Source: JABDQA01 sp963824415 (GTDB lineage Bacteria > Desulfobacterota > Desulfobulbia > Desulfobulbales > Desulfocapsaceae). Taken from it: a stretch of DNA of 64,000 nt. This document shows positions 50,966-59,291 of this stretch, piece by piece; position 1 is the stretch's first letter, and each line of letters begins with the position of its first letter. Where the stretch lies: positions 62,001 through 126,000 of the forward strand of contig CAWGPM010000003.1 of the NCBI GenBank assembly GCA_963824415.1. Reading direction: 5' to 3'. The translations under genes and the position numbers were made by a program. The notes under the pieces are model-generated. The model made no database searches and was not told where the DNA came from. It was given only the letters and a program-made list of their open reading frames with translations.

Positions 50966-52333
50966 ATGATTGATCTGATGTCCATTGCCCGCACCGAGCA
51001 CGACGGCGGCGATTTGTTCAACCTGCTGGCAGGGCTTTTCGAGCCGGCTGATCAGAAACCAAAGGGCTATCCCGATGCGGTGATCTGGCAAGGCGGCAAC
51101 CATAAGTCCGGACTGAATCCGGTGGCCCATTCGCTGACCGACGCCTTTGCGCTGCTTGGCACCATCGCCGCCATCGATGTGCTGGGGCTGCCCTTCTACG
51201 CGGTGCCGATGTGGGCCCAGTACCGGCACGATATGAAGCTCGCGCCGCTGGCCTGGTTCGGCAATATGGACTGCACCTCGATCAAGTGGTCCACCGCCGG
51301 CGATGCCTACGTAAACGACGGCCAGGGCGGCCGCGTGGTGGTCATGGGCAAGTCGGGCAATGCGGCGCTGCGAACCCAGGCGGGAGTCTACTGCAATGTC
51401 AGGCCGTACGGCCCGATCACCGTGGTGCGCAGCATGCCGTGCCTGCCTTACTCCCAGAATCGGGCCGTATTCAACGTCGATGCGAAAACGGGCATCATCC
51501 ACTCGGAAATGAACACCCCGGGCCTGCAGATGGCCTATGCCAACCGGCTCTTTCTGAAGATGGTCAACGATACCGGCAAACTCGGCCGGGTGGCGATGAA
51601 GCCGACCCAGGCCATGGAGGACGGCATCAATGCCGGCCTGCACTCCTGGCTGCTCCAGGGAACCGGTTTCAGTGTCGGGCGCAAATATGCGGTGGATGGC
51701 TATGTCGAGCACCGGGAGGCGGTCGACAGGATCATCAACCTGCTGCCCGATGATTTCAAGGACGGCATGCAGAACTGGCATGGCCAGATCGAGCAGCATA
51801 TCTCTGATACCAACTACGGGCTGCTGCTCTGGGACCTGATCGAGAAACGCGACTGCATTGTCTTGGCGACCGATCTCGACGGCGATAGGCTCACCGATCT
51901 GCTGGCCGACGTTTCAGATCCGCTGCGCGCCTTCAGCGCGATGGTTGCCTCACACCTCGGCCGGGAAGTGGACAGTCAGGAGCTCTGGCGCGAGATGGGT
52001 TATACCACCGGCAACGGCCGTGATATGACCTCAGTCATGTACCGCATGTCCGGGCCGCCGATCTATGAACAGACCCTGGGCTCGGCCGATGTGATGCTGC
52101 TGCGGCTGCTCGAAGGTGATGAATGGGTCGGGGGCACCAAACAGCCCTACGATCCCCGCATCCATTTCGTGCTGATCCGGCAGGCCTACCTCGATGCCAA
52201 CCCGGGCAACGAGAGACTGCAGAATTTTCTCGACGAGGCGCTGGCTACCTTCGACTCGATCTACCAGGGGGATCGCCCCGGCTTTCTCGAAGGCTACCGC
52301 GAACTCAAAGCGGCGGTGACCCCCTGGAGCTGA
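50966..52333 (+). CDS. protein of unknown function, 455 residues
   Basis: I do not recognise this family. It is soluble, with no signal peptide or membrane segment. Eye-catching stretches are GGNHKSGLNPVAHSLTDAF, GKSGNAALRTQAGVYCNVRP, CIVLATDLDGDRLTDLL and KQPYDPRIHFVLIRQAYLD. The DLDGDR motif has an acidic, metal-binding look, but no fold can be named from it. The normal codon pattern and length over 450 codons make it a real gene. The ATG follows CGAGG. Its stop overlaps a small frame as TGATG, and the penicillin-binding protein gene follows 80 bp later. Confidence 0.75.
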   Translation: MIDLMSIARTEHDGGDLFNLLAGLFEPADQKPKGYPDAVIWQGGNHKSGLNPVAHSLTDAFALLGTIAAIDVLGLPFYAVPMWAQYRHDMKLAPLAWFGNMDCTSIKWSTAGDAYVNDGQGGRVVVMGKSGNAALRTQAGVYCNVRPYGPITVVRSMPCLPYSQNRAVFNVDAKTGIIHSEMNTPGLQMAYANRLFLKMVNDTGKLGRVAMKPTQAMEDGINAGLHSWLLQGTGFSVGRKYAVDGYVEHREAVDRIINLLPDDFKDGMQNWHGQIEQHISDTNYGLLLWDLIEKRDCIVLATDLDGDRLTDLLADVSDPLRAFSAMVASHLGREVDSQELWREMGYTTGNGRDMTSVMYRMSGPPIYEQTLGSADVMLLRLLEGDEWVGGTKQPYDPRIHFVLIRQAYLDANPGNERLQNFLDEALATFDSIYQGDRPGFLEGYRELKAAVTPWS

Positions 52334-52413
52334 TGTCTGCAATCATCGATGCAGTCCGGTGGGTTTTTGCGGCTTCTGGTGCGGCTCTTTTCGGTAAACG
52401 GATAGGACGCTAG
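52333..52413 (+). CDS. possible 26-residue micro-ORF
   Basis: An ATG overlapping the stop of the unknown gene (TGATG, 52331-52335) opens a 26-codon frame. It reads MSAIIDAVRWVFAASGA and ends in a basic KRIGR. Its TAG overlaps the GTG start of the penicillin-binding protein gene (TAGTG). The frame fills the gap exactly and has a short hydrophobic, positively tailed peptide. It could be a leader for translational coupling or chance. Confidence 0.25.
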   Translation: MSAIIDAVRWVFAASGAALFGKRIGR

Positions 52414-54266
52414 TGGCAGTCTCCAGTGCACCAAAACGTCCCGCGTCCGGAAAACGAAAGAAGCCGCTGAACGAGAAGCATGTCATCGGTTTTGTCTTCG
52501 GGGTCGGCGGTCTTATCACGCTTTTTCTCGGCATCCTGCTGTTAGGTCTGTACCAGCTCGATATCCCCGGGATCAGGAATGTCTCCCACTATCAGCCACC
52601 CCAGACTACGCTGATTTATGACCGTCACGGTGTTGTGGTGGACCGGGTGTTTACCCAGAACCGCATCGTTATCGGTCTGGACCGGATGCCGCCTCTGCTG
52701 CCCAAGGCCTTTGTGGCGGCGGAAGACGGACGCTTCTACGAACATCAGGGACTCGATTTTTTCTCGGTGCTTCGGGCTCTGATCAACAATCTGCGCCAGG
52801 GCGGCAAGAGTCAGGGGGGGTCGACCATTACCCAGCAGGTGGCAAAGGGGCTGCTGCTGACGCCTGAGAAAACCTATCTGCGCAAATTCAAGGAGGCGAT
52901 TCTGGCCTGGCGCATCGATCGGATGCTGAGCAAGGATGAGATCATCTATATATACCTCAACCACATCTACCTCGGTGACGGCGCCTATGGCGTCGAAGCA
53001 GCGGCCCAGACCTATTTTGCTAAACATGCCTCCGAGCTCAATATTGGCGAGATCGCTCTGCTCGCCGGCTTGCCCCAGGCGCCAAGCCGCTATTCACCGA
53101 TCGATCATTGGGAAAAGGCCCACACGCGCCAGCGCTACGTGCTCAACCGGATGGCGGCGGACGGCTATATTTCCGAATCCGAGGCCCTGGCGGCCTACAA
53201 TATCGCCCCGAAACTCAACCGTGAAAAAACGGCGGCAGGTGACAACGGCTATTATCTCCAGGTAGTCAGGAAGCGGGCCGAGCAGATGATCGGGACATCC
53301 TTGGTGTCCGCCGGTTTAAGGATCTACACTAACCTCGATCAACGCCTGCAGCTCGAAGGCCAGCGAGCGGTGCAGGCTGGGGTTCGCGCTATTGCGGCCC
53401 GCTCAAATAACAAGCAGCTCCAGCCCGAGGCGGCGCTGGTGGTTCTCGAGGCCTGCAGCGGCAGACTCAGGGCGCTGGTGGGAGGATCCGACTTTGGCAA
53501 AACCCCGTTTAACCGCGCGGTGCAGGCCCGCAGGCCGGCCGGGTCCGTATTCAAGCCGCTGATTTACAGCGTTGCCCTGGAAAAGGGTTGGCAGCCTAAC
53601 ACGGTGATTAATGACGAGCCGATCTCCATCACCGGCGCGGACGGCACTCCCTGGCGCCCAAAAAACTTTTCGGGCCGGCACCATGGCCAGGTGAGTCTGA
53701 AAACGTCTCTAATCCATTCTTATAATATTCCGGCGATCAAGACCATGCAGTACACCGGGGTCAAGGCGGTGCACCGCTTTGCTGCAAGTGTCGGCCTCAG
53801 CTCGGAGATGCCGCCCGATCTCTCTCTGGCGCTGGGAGCCGTCGATGTGTCGCCGCTGGAAATGAGCGCAGCCTATGAGCCGTATGTCTGCGAAGGCTCC
53901 TGGGTGCAGCCCACCCTGATCGAGAAAATTCAAACCCACGACGGCAAAACGATATACCAGCATCGAGCTGAGCACAGCGCGGTAATGAGCCCCCGCAATG
54001 CCGCAGTGATGAAGAGTCTGCTGGTGGATGTGGTGCGCCAGGGAACCGGCAGAAGGGCCTCAGGGCTGCCAGGGGTGAGCGGCGGAAAAACCGGCACCTC
54101 CGATGATAACCGCGATGCCTGGTTTATTGGTTTTCAGGGGGACCGCATCGCCGGCGTCTGGGTCGGCCATGATCGCAATCAGAGCCTGGGAAGCACTGAA
54201 AACGGGGGCAGGACGGCCGCACCGATCTGGCGTGACTTCATGCAGAGAACCTACGGCTGGCAGTGA
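52413..54266 (+). CDS. class A penicillin-binding protein (PBP1-type)
   Basis: A 617-residue bifunctional peptidoglycan synthase. A basic cytoplasmic tail and membrane anchor (about residues 24-50) precede the GT51 glycosyltransferase (about 65-235), with catalytic E104 in AAEDGRFYEHQG and the STITQQVAK block. The transpeptidase domain has the acyl serine S378 in AGSVFKPL (SxxK, K381), SYN, and KTGTSDD. It polymerises and cross-links glycan strands. It starts with GTG. It may be expressed with the upstream unknown gene. Confidence 0.92.
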   Translation: MAVSSAPKRPASGKRKKPLNEKHVIGFVFGVGGLITLFLGILLLGLYQLDIPGIRNVSHYQPPQTTLIYDRHGVVVDRVFTQNRIVIGLDRMPPLLPKAFVAAEDGRFYEHQGLDFFSVLRALINNLRQGGKSQGGSTITQQVAKGLLLTPEKTYLRKFKEAILAWRIDRMLSKDEIIYIYLNHIYLGDGAYGVEAAAQTYFAKHASELNIGEIALLAGLPQAPSRYSPIDHWEKAHTRQRYVLNRMAADGYISESEALAAYNIAPKLNREKTAAGDNGYYLQVVRKRAEQMIGTSLVSAGLRIYTNLDQRLQLEGQRAVQAGVRAIAARSNNKQLQPEAALVVLEACSGRLRALVGGSDFGKTPFNRAVQARRPAGSVFKPLIYSVALEKGWQPNTVINDEPISITGADGTPWRPKNFSGRHHGQVSLKTSLIHSYNIPAIKTMQYTGVKAVHRFAASVGLSSEMPPDLSLALGAVDVSPLEMSAAYEPYVCEGSWVQPTLIEKIQTHDGKTIYQHRAEHSAVMSPRNAAVMKSLLVDVVRQGTGRRASGLPGVSGGKTGTSDDNRDAWFIGFQGDRIAGVWVGHDRNQSLGSTENGGRTAAPIWRDFMQRTYGWQ

Positions 54267-54270
54267 CGAC

Positions 54271-55536
54271 TCAGCTGAAGATGCCTTTTAAGGTAAAGTA
54301 GAACAGCATTGCCATGATCGCCCCGGCCGGCAGGGTGACCAGCCAGCTTACCACGATATTGAACACTACCCGCAAATCCAGCGCACCGATGCCGCGGGCC
54401 AGGCCGACGCCGAGTACCGAGCCGACCAGGATATGGGTGGTCGAAACGGGCAGGCCGGTGCGGCTGGCAATGACCACGGTGGTGGCCGCCGCCAGTTCGG
54501 CGCAGAAGCCGCGGGACGGGGTCAGTTCGGTGATCTTTCTGCCCACGGTGAGCATGACCCGGTAGCCGAGCGTTATCAGACCCAGTACGATGCCGGCCCC
54601 GCCGAGCAGCAGTATCCAGATGGGCAGCTCAGATTTCTGCATGACCTCGCCGCCCGAACTGACGATGCTGACCACCGCCGCCAGCGGCCCAATGCCGTTA
54701 GCCACATCGTTGGAACCGTGGGCGAAGGCCATTGCGCAGGCGGTGAAGAGCATCATCGGCGCGAAGACCTTCTCCACGCTGGCAAAGTGAAAGTCGCGGT
54801 CCGCCTCACGGTCCGCAGTGATCCGCCTGATAAAGTACCAGCCGATTCCGGCGGTGATTAAGCCGGCGCAGATGGCTACCAGAAAACTCTGCGGAACGCT
54901 CAGATCTATATTCAGGTGCGTCAACCCCTTGAACATCGTTACCAGGGAAATGATGAAACCGACCAGGAAAACGTAGCACGGTGCATAGCGCTTGGCGTTG
55001 GCAAGCGGGTTTTCGGTGTCGAAGATCAGTTTTCTGGTGCTCATCACCAGCAAAAAGGAGATGGTGCCGCCGACCACCGGGCTGACCACCCAACTGCCCA
55101 CCACGCTGCCGACCTTGCCCCACTTAACGGCATCGGGGCCGATGCCGACGATGGCGAACCCGATCAGCGCACCGATGATCGAGTGGGTGGTGGACACCGG
55201 CCAGCCTTTCCAGGAAGCGATCATCAGCCAGAAAGCCGCAGCCAGCAGTGAGGCGAGCATGCCGTAGACCAGGATTTCCGGGGAATTGATGATCGCGGTC
55301 GGGTCTATGATGCCTTTGCGGATCGTAGAAGTGACATGGCCGCCGGCGATCACCGCGCCGGAAAACTCAAAAATGATGGCGATGCATATTGCCTGTTTGA
55401 TGGTGACCGCCCCGGCCCCGACCGAGGTGCCCATCGCATTGGCCAGATCATTGGCACCGATGCCCCAGGTCATGTAAAGGCCGAAAATGATGGCCAGGAT
55501 GACGAAAACCGTTCCGTAGGTCGCGATAATTTCCAT
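54271..55536 (-). CDS. pit: inorganic phosphate transporter, Pit family
   Basis: A 421-residue membrane protein of the PiT family, with about ten hydrophobic segments. The inverted-repeat signatures are ANDLANAMGTSVGAGAVT in the first half and FAHGSNDVANGIGPLAAV in the second. It imports metal phosphate using the proton gradient. It lies 10 bp after the DUF47 gene, the classic Pit-accessory pair, and converges on the penicillin-binding protein gene with 4 bp between stops. Confidence 0.95.
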   Translation of the reverse strand: MEIIATYGTVFVILAIIFGLYMTWGIGANDLANAMGTSVGAGAVTIKQAICIAIIFEFSGAVIAGGHVTSTIRKGIIDPTAIINSPEILVYGMLASLLAAAFWLMIASWKGWPVSTTHSIIGALIGFAIVGIGPDAVKWGKVGSVVGSWVVSPVVGGTISFLLVMSTRKLIFDTENPLANAKRYAPCYVFLVGFIISLVTMFKGLTHLNIDLSVPQSFLVAICAGLITAGIGWYFIRRITADREADRDFHFASVEKVFAPMMLFTACAMAFAHGSNDVANGIGPLAAVVSIVSSGGEVMQKSELPIWILLLGGAGIVLGLITLGYRVMLTVGRKITELTPSRGFCAELAAATTVVIASRTGLPVSTTHILVGSVLGVGLARGIGALDLRVVFNIVVSWLVTLPAGAIMAMLFYFTLKGIFS

Positions 55537-55545
55537 GATGTCAGA

Positions 55546-56232
55546 TTATTTGGAGAGGAAGAGAAGAAGTCGGTCGGCCACATTTTCGGCCTGGTCCGAT
55601 ATCCCACCGATCAGGTTGATGAGCTGGTACCAGAACATTGCATTGACCGGCTCGAGTTCGCCTTCATGTTCGAAGTGCCGGCGTAAAATCCGGTGCATGA
55701 TGGCGTCGATATTGTGCTCGCTGCGCCGGACGCCGGCGATCATCAGCGAGACTTTCTCCTGCTCGCGGCCCCGGAAACCGACCTGAAGCAGTTCGTCGAG
55801 CTGCTCGATCAGGTCTTTGGCGGCCACGCTGATTTCCATGGTACCTTCCAGAAGCTCATCGAGGATATCCTTGATCGCATCGGGAACCTCCATATCGCGG
55901 AAGAGCAGGACCTTGGCGATCTCCTCAACCAGGTCGGCCAGGCCGTCCTGGTCGCTGATCAGGTTGAGCAGATCCTCGCGGTCGACCGGAAGCAGCAGCG
56001 TATTGGGCAGGTTTAACCTGAACTTATGTTTGATTTCATCGGCCTGGGATTCCAGTTTGATGATCTCTTCACCGAATTGGGCCAATTGCTCATAATCCTT
56101 GCGGTACACCGCATCGAGCAGGGGCGGGAGAAAACAGATACAGGAAAAAACCAGCCGCATATGCTCCTGGACCGGCTTGAAAGGCGAGGTCCTGAACAGT
56201 CCGGAGAGCGGCGTTGTCGATTTGATATCCAT
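55546..56232 (-). CDS. DUF47 (PhoU-like) phosphate transport regulator
   Basis: A 228-residue all-helical protein of the DUF47/TIGR00153 family, related to PhoU. It contains LESQADEIKHKFR near residue 60 and LLPVDREDLLNLISDQDGLADLVEE around 85. Such proteins accompany Pit transporters and probably regulate phosphate flux, perhaps by binding metal-phosphate. A strong GGAGG site precedes the ATG. It is the first gene of the DUF47-pit operon. Confidence 0.92.
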   Translation of the reverse strand: MDIKSTTPLSGLFRTSPFKPVQEHMRLVFSCICFLPPLLDAVYRKDYEQLAQFGEEIIKLESQADEIKHKFRLNLPNTLLLPVDREDLLNLISDQDGLADLVEEIAKVLLFRDMEVPDAIKDILDELLEGTMEISVAAKDLIEQLDELLQVGFRGREQEKVSLMIAGVRRSEHNIDAIMHRILRRHFEHEGELEPVNAMFWYQLINLIGGISDQAENVADRLLLFLSK

Positions 56233-56494
56233 GGATTACCTCCAGGGTGCTCCCCGGTTTCAGTAAAAGAACAGTAGACCGGGGTGTCTTTCTGGTGCAG
56301 TGGTGATGTGTGAGAATATTTGGGAAAAGTTAGGGTTTAGTTAGCAGACTATCGGGGTAAAGTTCAAGCAATATATGCATTTCACCAGGCATGATCAGTC
56401 CGACAGTGCCCAGCCAGCACTGGCGATTCTGCTCAAATCCGCCAGCAGATGGGGAAACAGAGATATTCAGAGAAATATTAAGATTTGATTAAGA

Positions 56495-58594
56495 TCAGTT
56501 GGAATGCTTCATCCGGTTGATCAGCCTGGTCAACGGTTCGGCGGGATAGGTCTGGGGGATCATTTTTTTTCTGACGCGTATGAAAAATCCGGGACCTTTC
56601 TGGTGGGAACTGGAGACGATGTGATGATTCTTGATGTTGCCGACGTTCTGCCAGATCGAACCAAACGGGTCCAGCGGTGTATGGCCGACGATCACCGGGG
56701 TCGATTTCGGCAGATCAAGCGTTTTGCGCAATGCCTTGATCTCGGCTTTTCCGTATCCGGAGAGATAGTGGGGGCGCTTGAGACGGTTGCTGGTCAACTC
56801 CCGGGCCAGCTGCGGGTTATTTCTGATGTTGATGATCTGCTCTCGGGTCGTCTCGGTGCGCGGCGGACCTGCGTGAATGCCGATAAACGATTTGGATGAG
56901 ATCATGTAGGGCAGCAGATTGTAAAATTCCTGCATCGCCTCGACATAAATCGGTCCGCGGCTCTGCTCGAGCGCTTTTTTCATCAGCACACCCTGGGCGA
57001 TGCCGTTCTTGTAGAGATCCGGGCTGAAATCATCGTGGTTGCCACGCAGGTAGAAGACGTTGGCCGGGAATCTGCGCTTCAGGCTGAAGATCAGATCCAT
57101 GATCAGGATCGAACTCTGCATATCCTCCATTTCGCCCAGGTTCTCTGAATGTATTGCATCGCCGAATATGCAGAGGAGTGCCCGATCATTGCGCAGGGCC
57201 TGGATCAGGCAGTTCTCGGTAAGAATTTTGAGCAGATTGTCGACCTGGCCATGCAGGTCGCCGACCACCACCGGCGGCGGATCATCGGGGAACTCGAGCA
57301 GGCCGCCCGGTGCGCCTGTTTCATCGAACGGGCGGTAAGACTCCTGGCCCAGAATTTTGTTGACCTCAAGCAGCAGTGACAAAGCACTGGTCTTTTCCAA
57401 CTCGGCGATGGTTCCGCCGAACAGTTCACGGACCTCGAGCATCGCGGCAATCCTGTTGGCCCCCATCTGCTCGCGGTTGTCCTGGTCGTCTAGTCTGACG
57501 ATCTTGACCGGTTTGCCTGGTTCCAGCGGGCTGACCAGCAGGTCGCCTCTGGCATTGGTGATCGAGACATGACGTTTGGCCACATCCTTTTTGAACTGAA
57601 ACAGATCGTCGTAATCCTTGTTGGATCTGCCCAGTATTACGGTCTCGCCCGGACAGATTCTGGCGAACCCGCGAATCTGCTTATCCGAGCAGCTCTCTGG
57701 GCTTCTGAGTGTCCAGTTTTTGTTCTGGCGCAGATACTTTTTGGCGGCCCCAAGGGGGATTTCCGGAGAGAGGCGCAGGTGCAGCCGGCCGATGATCAGA
57801 TCAAGGCTTTTGCCGTCGTGGGGAATTCTGGACGGCTTAGCAAGCGTCTGAATCTCGTTGGTTACCGTGAACCAGGGCAGTGCACTTTTACCCAGCACCA
57901 ATTGCTGCCAGCCGGCCAGGGTTTTCAGACTTGGTCGCGGCTCGACTTCGGCCACTGCCCAAAGCGGCAGCGCCACCTCGCCTTTTTCGCTGATCAGCAT
58001 CGGCGGCTGGCTCACATCGCTTCTGATGTAAACGTTGACGCCAGCCCGATGCAGAAACAGCGCCACCCGGCTGTAGGCTTCGACCTGCCGTACGACGGTG
58101 TCCAGGCTCAGGTTTGCATCGACTGGGAAATAACCGTCTTTCTGCCGGGCACGGCGCCGCTGGTAGACCACTTCCGGGTCGGGGAGGATGAATTCGAAGA
58201 TATAGCGGTCCCGCCAATTGGTCTTGAAGACGGACTGAGTGGTCGGCGGGATGCGGATACGGTGGTAGTCGATCTCGTGCAAATCCGGCGGCAGATCGAG
58301 CCACTCCTGGTCGAACACGGCCAGGGCGTCTTTGATGCCGACATAGGGAATGCCGAGATGGATTTCCCTGGGGCGGTAAATCAGGCTGCGATCTTTCCAC
58401 CAGCCTTTCCTGGTCAGGTCGAGATAGCCTTCATTGGGCCAGCCTCTGATTCGGTTGATGTAATAGGTCTTGCCGGCGCCGGGCGGCCCGGTCACCACAA
58501 GTTGCCTGAATTCGAGACCCACCGGCAGCTCGACTCCGCGGATGTCCTGAATCTCTTTAATCGGCTTGAGTATCTTGTGCAGCGGATCTTTCAT
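56495..58594 (-). CDS. P-loop / FHA-like / PPP-phosphatase fusion protein
   Basis: A 699-residue three-part protein. An N-terminal P-loop domain (about 1-215) has Walker A GPPGAGKT (36-43). A middle segment (about 315-370) looks like an FHA phosphopeptide-binding domain, with GR (322-323) and RHVSI (341-345). The C-terminal PPP-family phosphatase (about 440-660) has GDLHGQ (445-450), GDAIHSE (478-484), GNHDD (518-522), HAGPP (574-578) and GHTP (637-640). It may pair a kinase or NTPase with a phosphatase, recalling Pnkp repair enzymes, but no ligase is present. The substrate is unknown. It is a lone gene, divergent from ogt. Confidence 0.75.
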   Translation of the reverse strand: MKDPLHKILKPIKEIQDIRGVELPVGLEFRQLVVTGPPGAGKTYYINRIRGWPNEGYLDLTRKGWWKDRSLIYRPREIHLGIPYVGIKDALAVFDQEWLDLPPDLHEIDYHRIRIPPTTQSVFKTNWRDRYIFEFILPDPEVVYQRRRARQKDGYFPVDANLSLDTVVRQVEAYSRVALFLHRAGVNVYIRSDVSQPPMLISEKGEVALPLWAVAEVEPRPSLKTLAGWQQLVLGKSALPWFTVTNEIQTLAKPSRIPHDGKSLDLIIGRLHLRLSPEIPLGAAKKYLRQNKNWTLRSPESCSDKQIRGFARICPGETVILGRSNKDYDDLFQFKKDVAKRHVSITNARGDLLVSPLEPGKPVKIVRLDDQDNREQMGANRIAAMLEVRELFGGTIAELEKTSALSLLLEVNKILGQESYRPFDETGAPGGLLEFPDDPPPVVVGDLHGQVDNLLKILTENCLIQALRNDRALLCIFGDAIHSENLGEMEDMQSSILIMDLIFSLKRRFPANVFYLRGNHDDFSPDLYKNGIAQGVLMKKALEQSRGPIYVEAMQEFYNLLPYMISSKSFIGIHAGPPRTETTREQIINIRNNPQLARELTSNRLKRPHYLSGYGKAEIKALRKTLDLPKSTPVIVGHTPLDPFGSIWQNVGNIKNHHIVSSSHQKGPGFFIRVRKKMIPQTYPAEPLTRLINRMKHSN

Positions 58595-58689
58595 CTCGAT
58601 GTATAATGGTATTGCTGAAGCCGTTTAATAAATTGCTGACAAAAACCAAATATAGCATGTTTCCAGACAAAGCAGCCACAGGATAACGT

Positions 58690-59232
58690 ATGACCTCTTC
58701 TCGGGATTCATCAGACACTTCGCCGAAACCAGTTGGTCAAAGGCTTGAACGTGCGATTCTGCACAGCATCGTCGGACCAATTCTAGTAACAGGCGATGGT
58801 GTGCGCCTGCACGGTCTGCAGTTTGCAAAGGAGTTCAATGAGGTCGGATCGTTGCAGAAGGTTGCGCCCGAATCTGCACTTATGAGCAGCACACTGACCC
58901 AGCTCCAAGAGTATTTTTCCGGAGCCAGACACCAGTTCGAGCTGCCTTTGCATCTGGCAGGTACGCCTTTTCAGATCGAGGTGTGGGAGATGATGGGAAC
59001 CATCAAGTTTGGCGAGCAATTGAGCTACGCAGGACTGGCTGCCCGTCTGGGCAACAAACACCTGGCCCGGGCGGTGGGCCAGGCGGCTAACCGCAACCCG
59101 ATACCCATCATCGTTCCATGCCATCGGGTGGTCGGCTCGGCAGGGCAGTTGGGAGGGTTTGCTCCGGGCGTCGGGTTGAAGCGGATTCTACTTGAGCATG
59201 AACAGGCGCATCGATTGCTGCAGCCTGAATAA
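58690..59232 (+). CDS. ogt: methylated-DNA-protein cysteine S-methyltransferase
   Basis: A 180-residue suicidal DNA repair protein of the Ogt/MGMT family. The acceptor is C144 in PIIVPCHRVVGS, with the helix-turn-helix region SYAGLAARLG and the ending LGGFAPGVGLKRILLEHE. It transfers methyl groups from O6-methylguanine to itself. There is no AraC-like Ada domain, so it is Ogt-like and not regulatory. It ends close to the glutamate synthase terminator. Confidence 0.93.
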   Translation: MTSSRDSSDTSPKPVGQRLERAILHSIVGPILVTGDGVRLHGLQFAKEFNEVGSLQKVAPESALMSSTLTQLQEYFSGARHQFELPLHLAGTPFQIEVWEMMGTIKFGEQLSYAGLAARLGNKHLARAVGQAANRNPIPIIVPCHRVVGSAGQLGGFAPGVGLKRILLEHEQAHRLLQPE

Positions 59233-59267
59233 AAAAGCCCCGTCTAGACAAAACGGGTAGACGGGGC
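59231..59267 (-). terminator. rho-independent terminator of the glutamate synthase operon
   Basis: GCCCCGTCTA (59237-59246) and TAGACGGGGC (59258-59267) form a perfect 10-bp stem with an 11-base loop. On the minus strand six T follow (59236-59231). It lies 25 bp past the last synthase gene and overlaps the end of ogt. Confidence 0.93.
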
Positions 59268-59291
59268 CAAGGTGCGGCAGCAAAGTAAAAG

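Noticed and set aside
57569..58606. 345-codon plus-strand frame opposite the P-loop/PPP fusion
   Set aside because: The sense protein has clear ordered motifs, whereas this frame has none.
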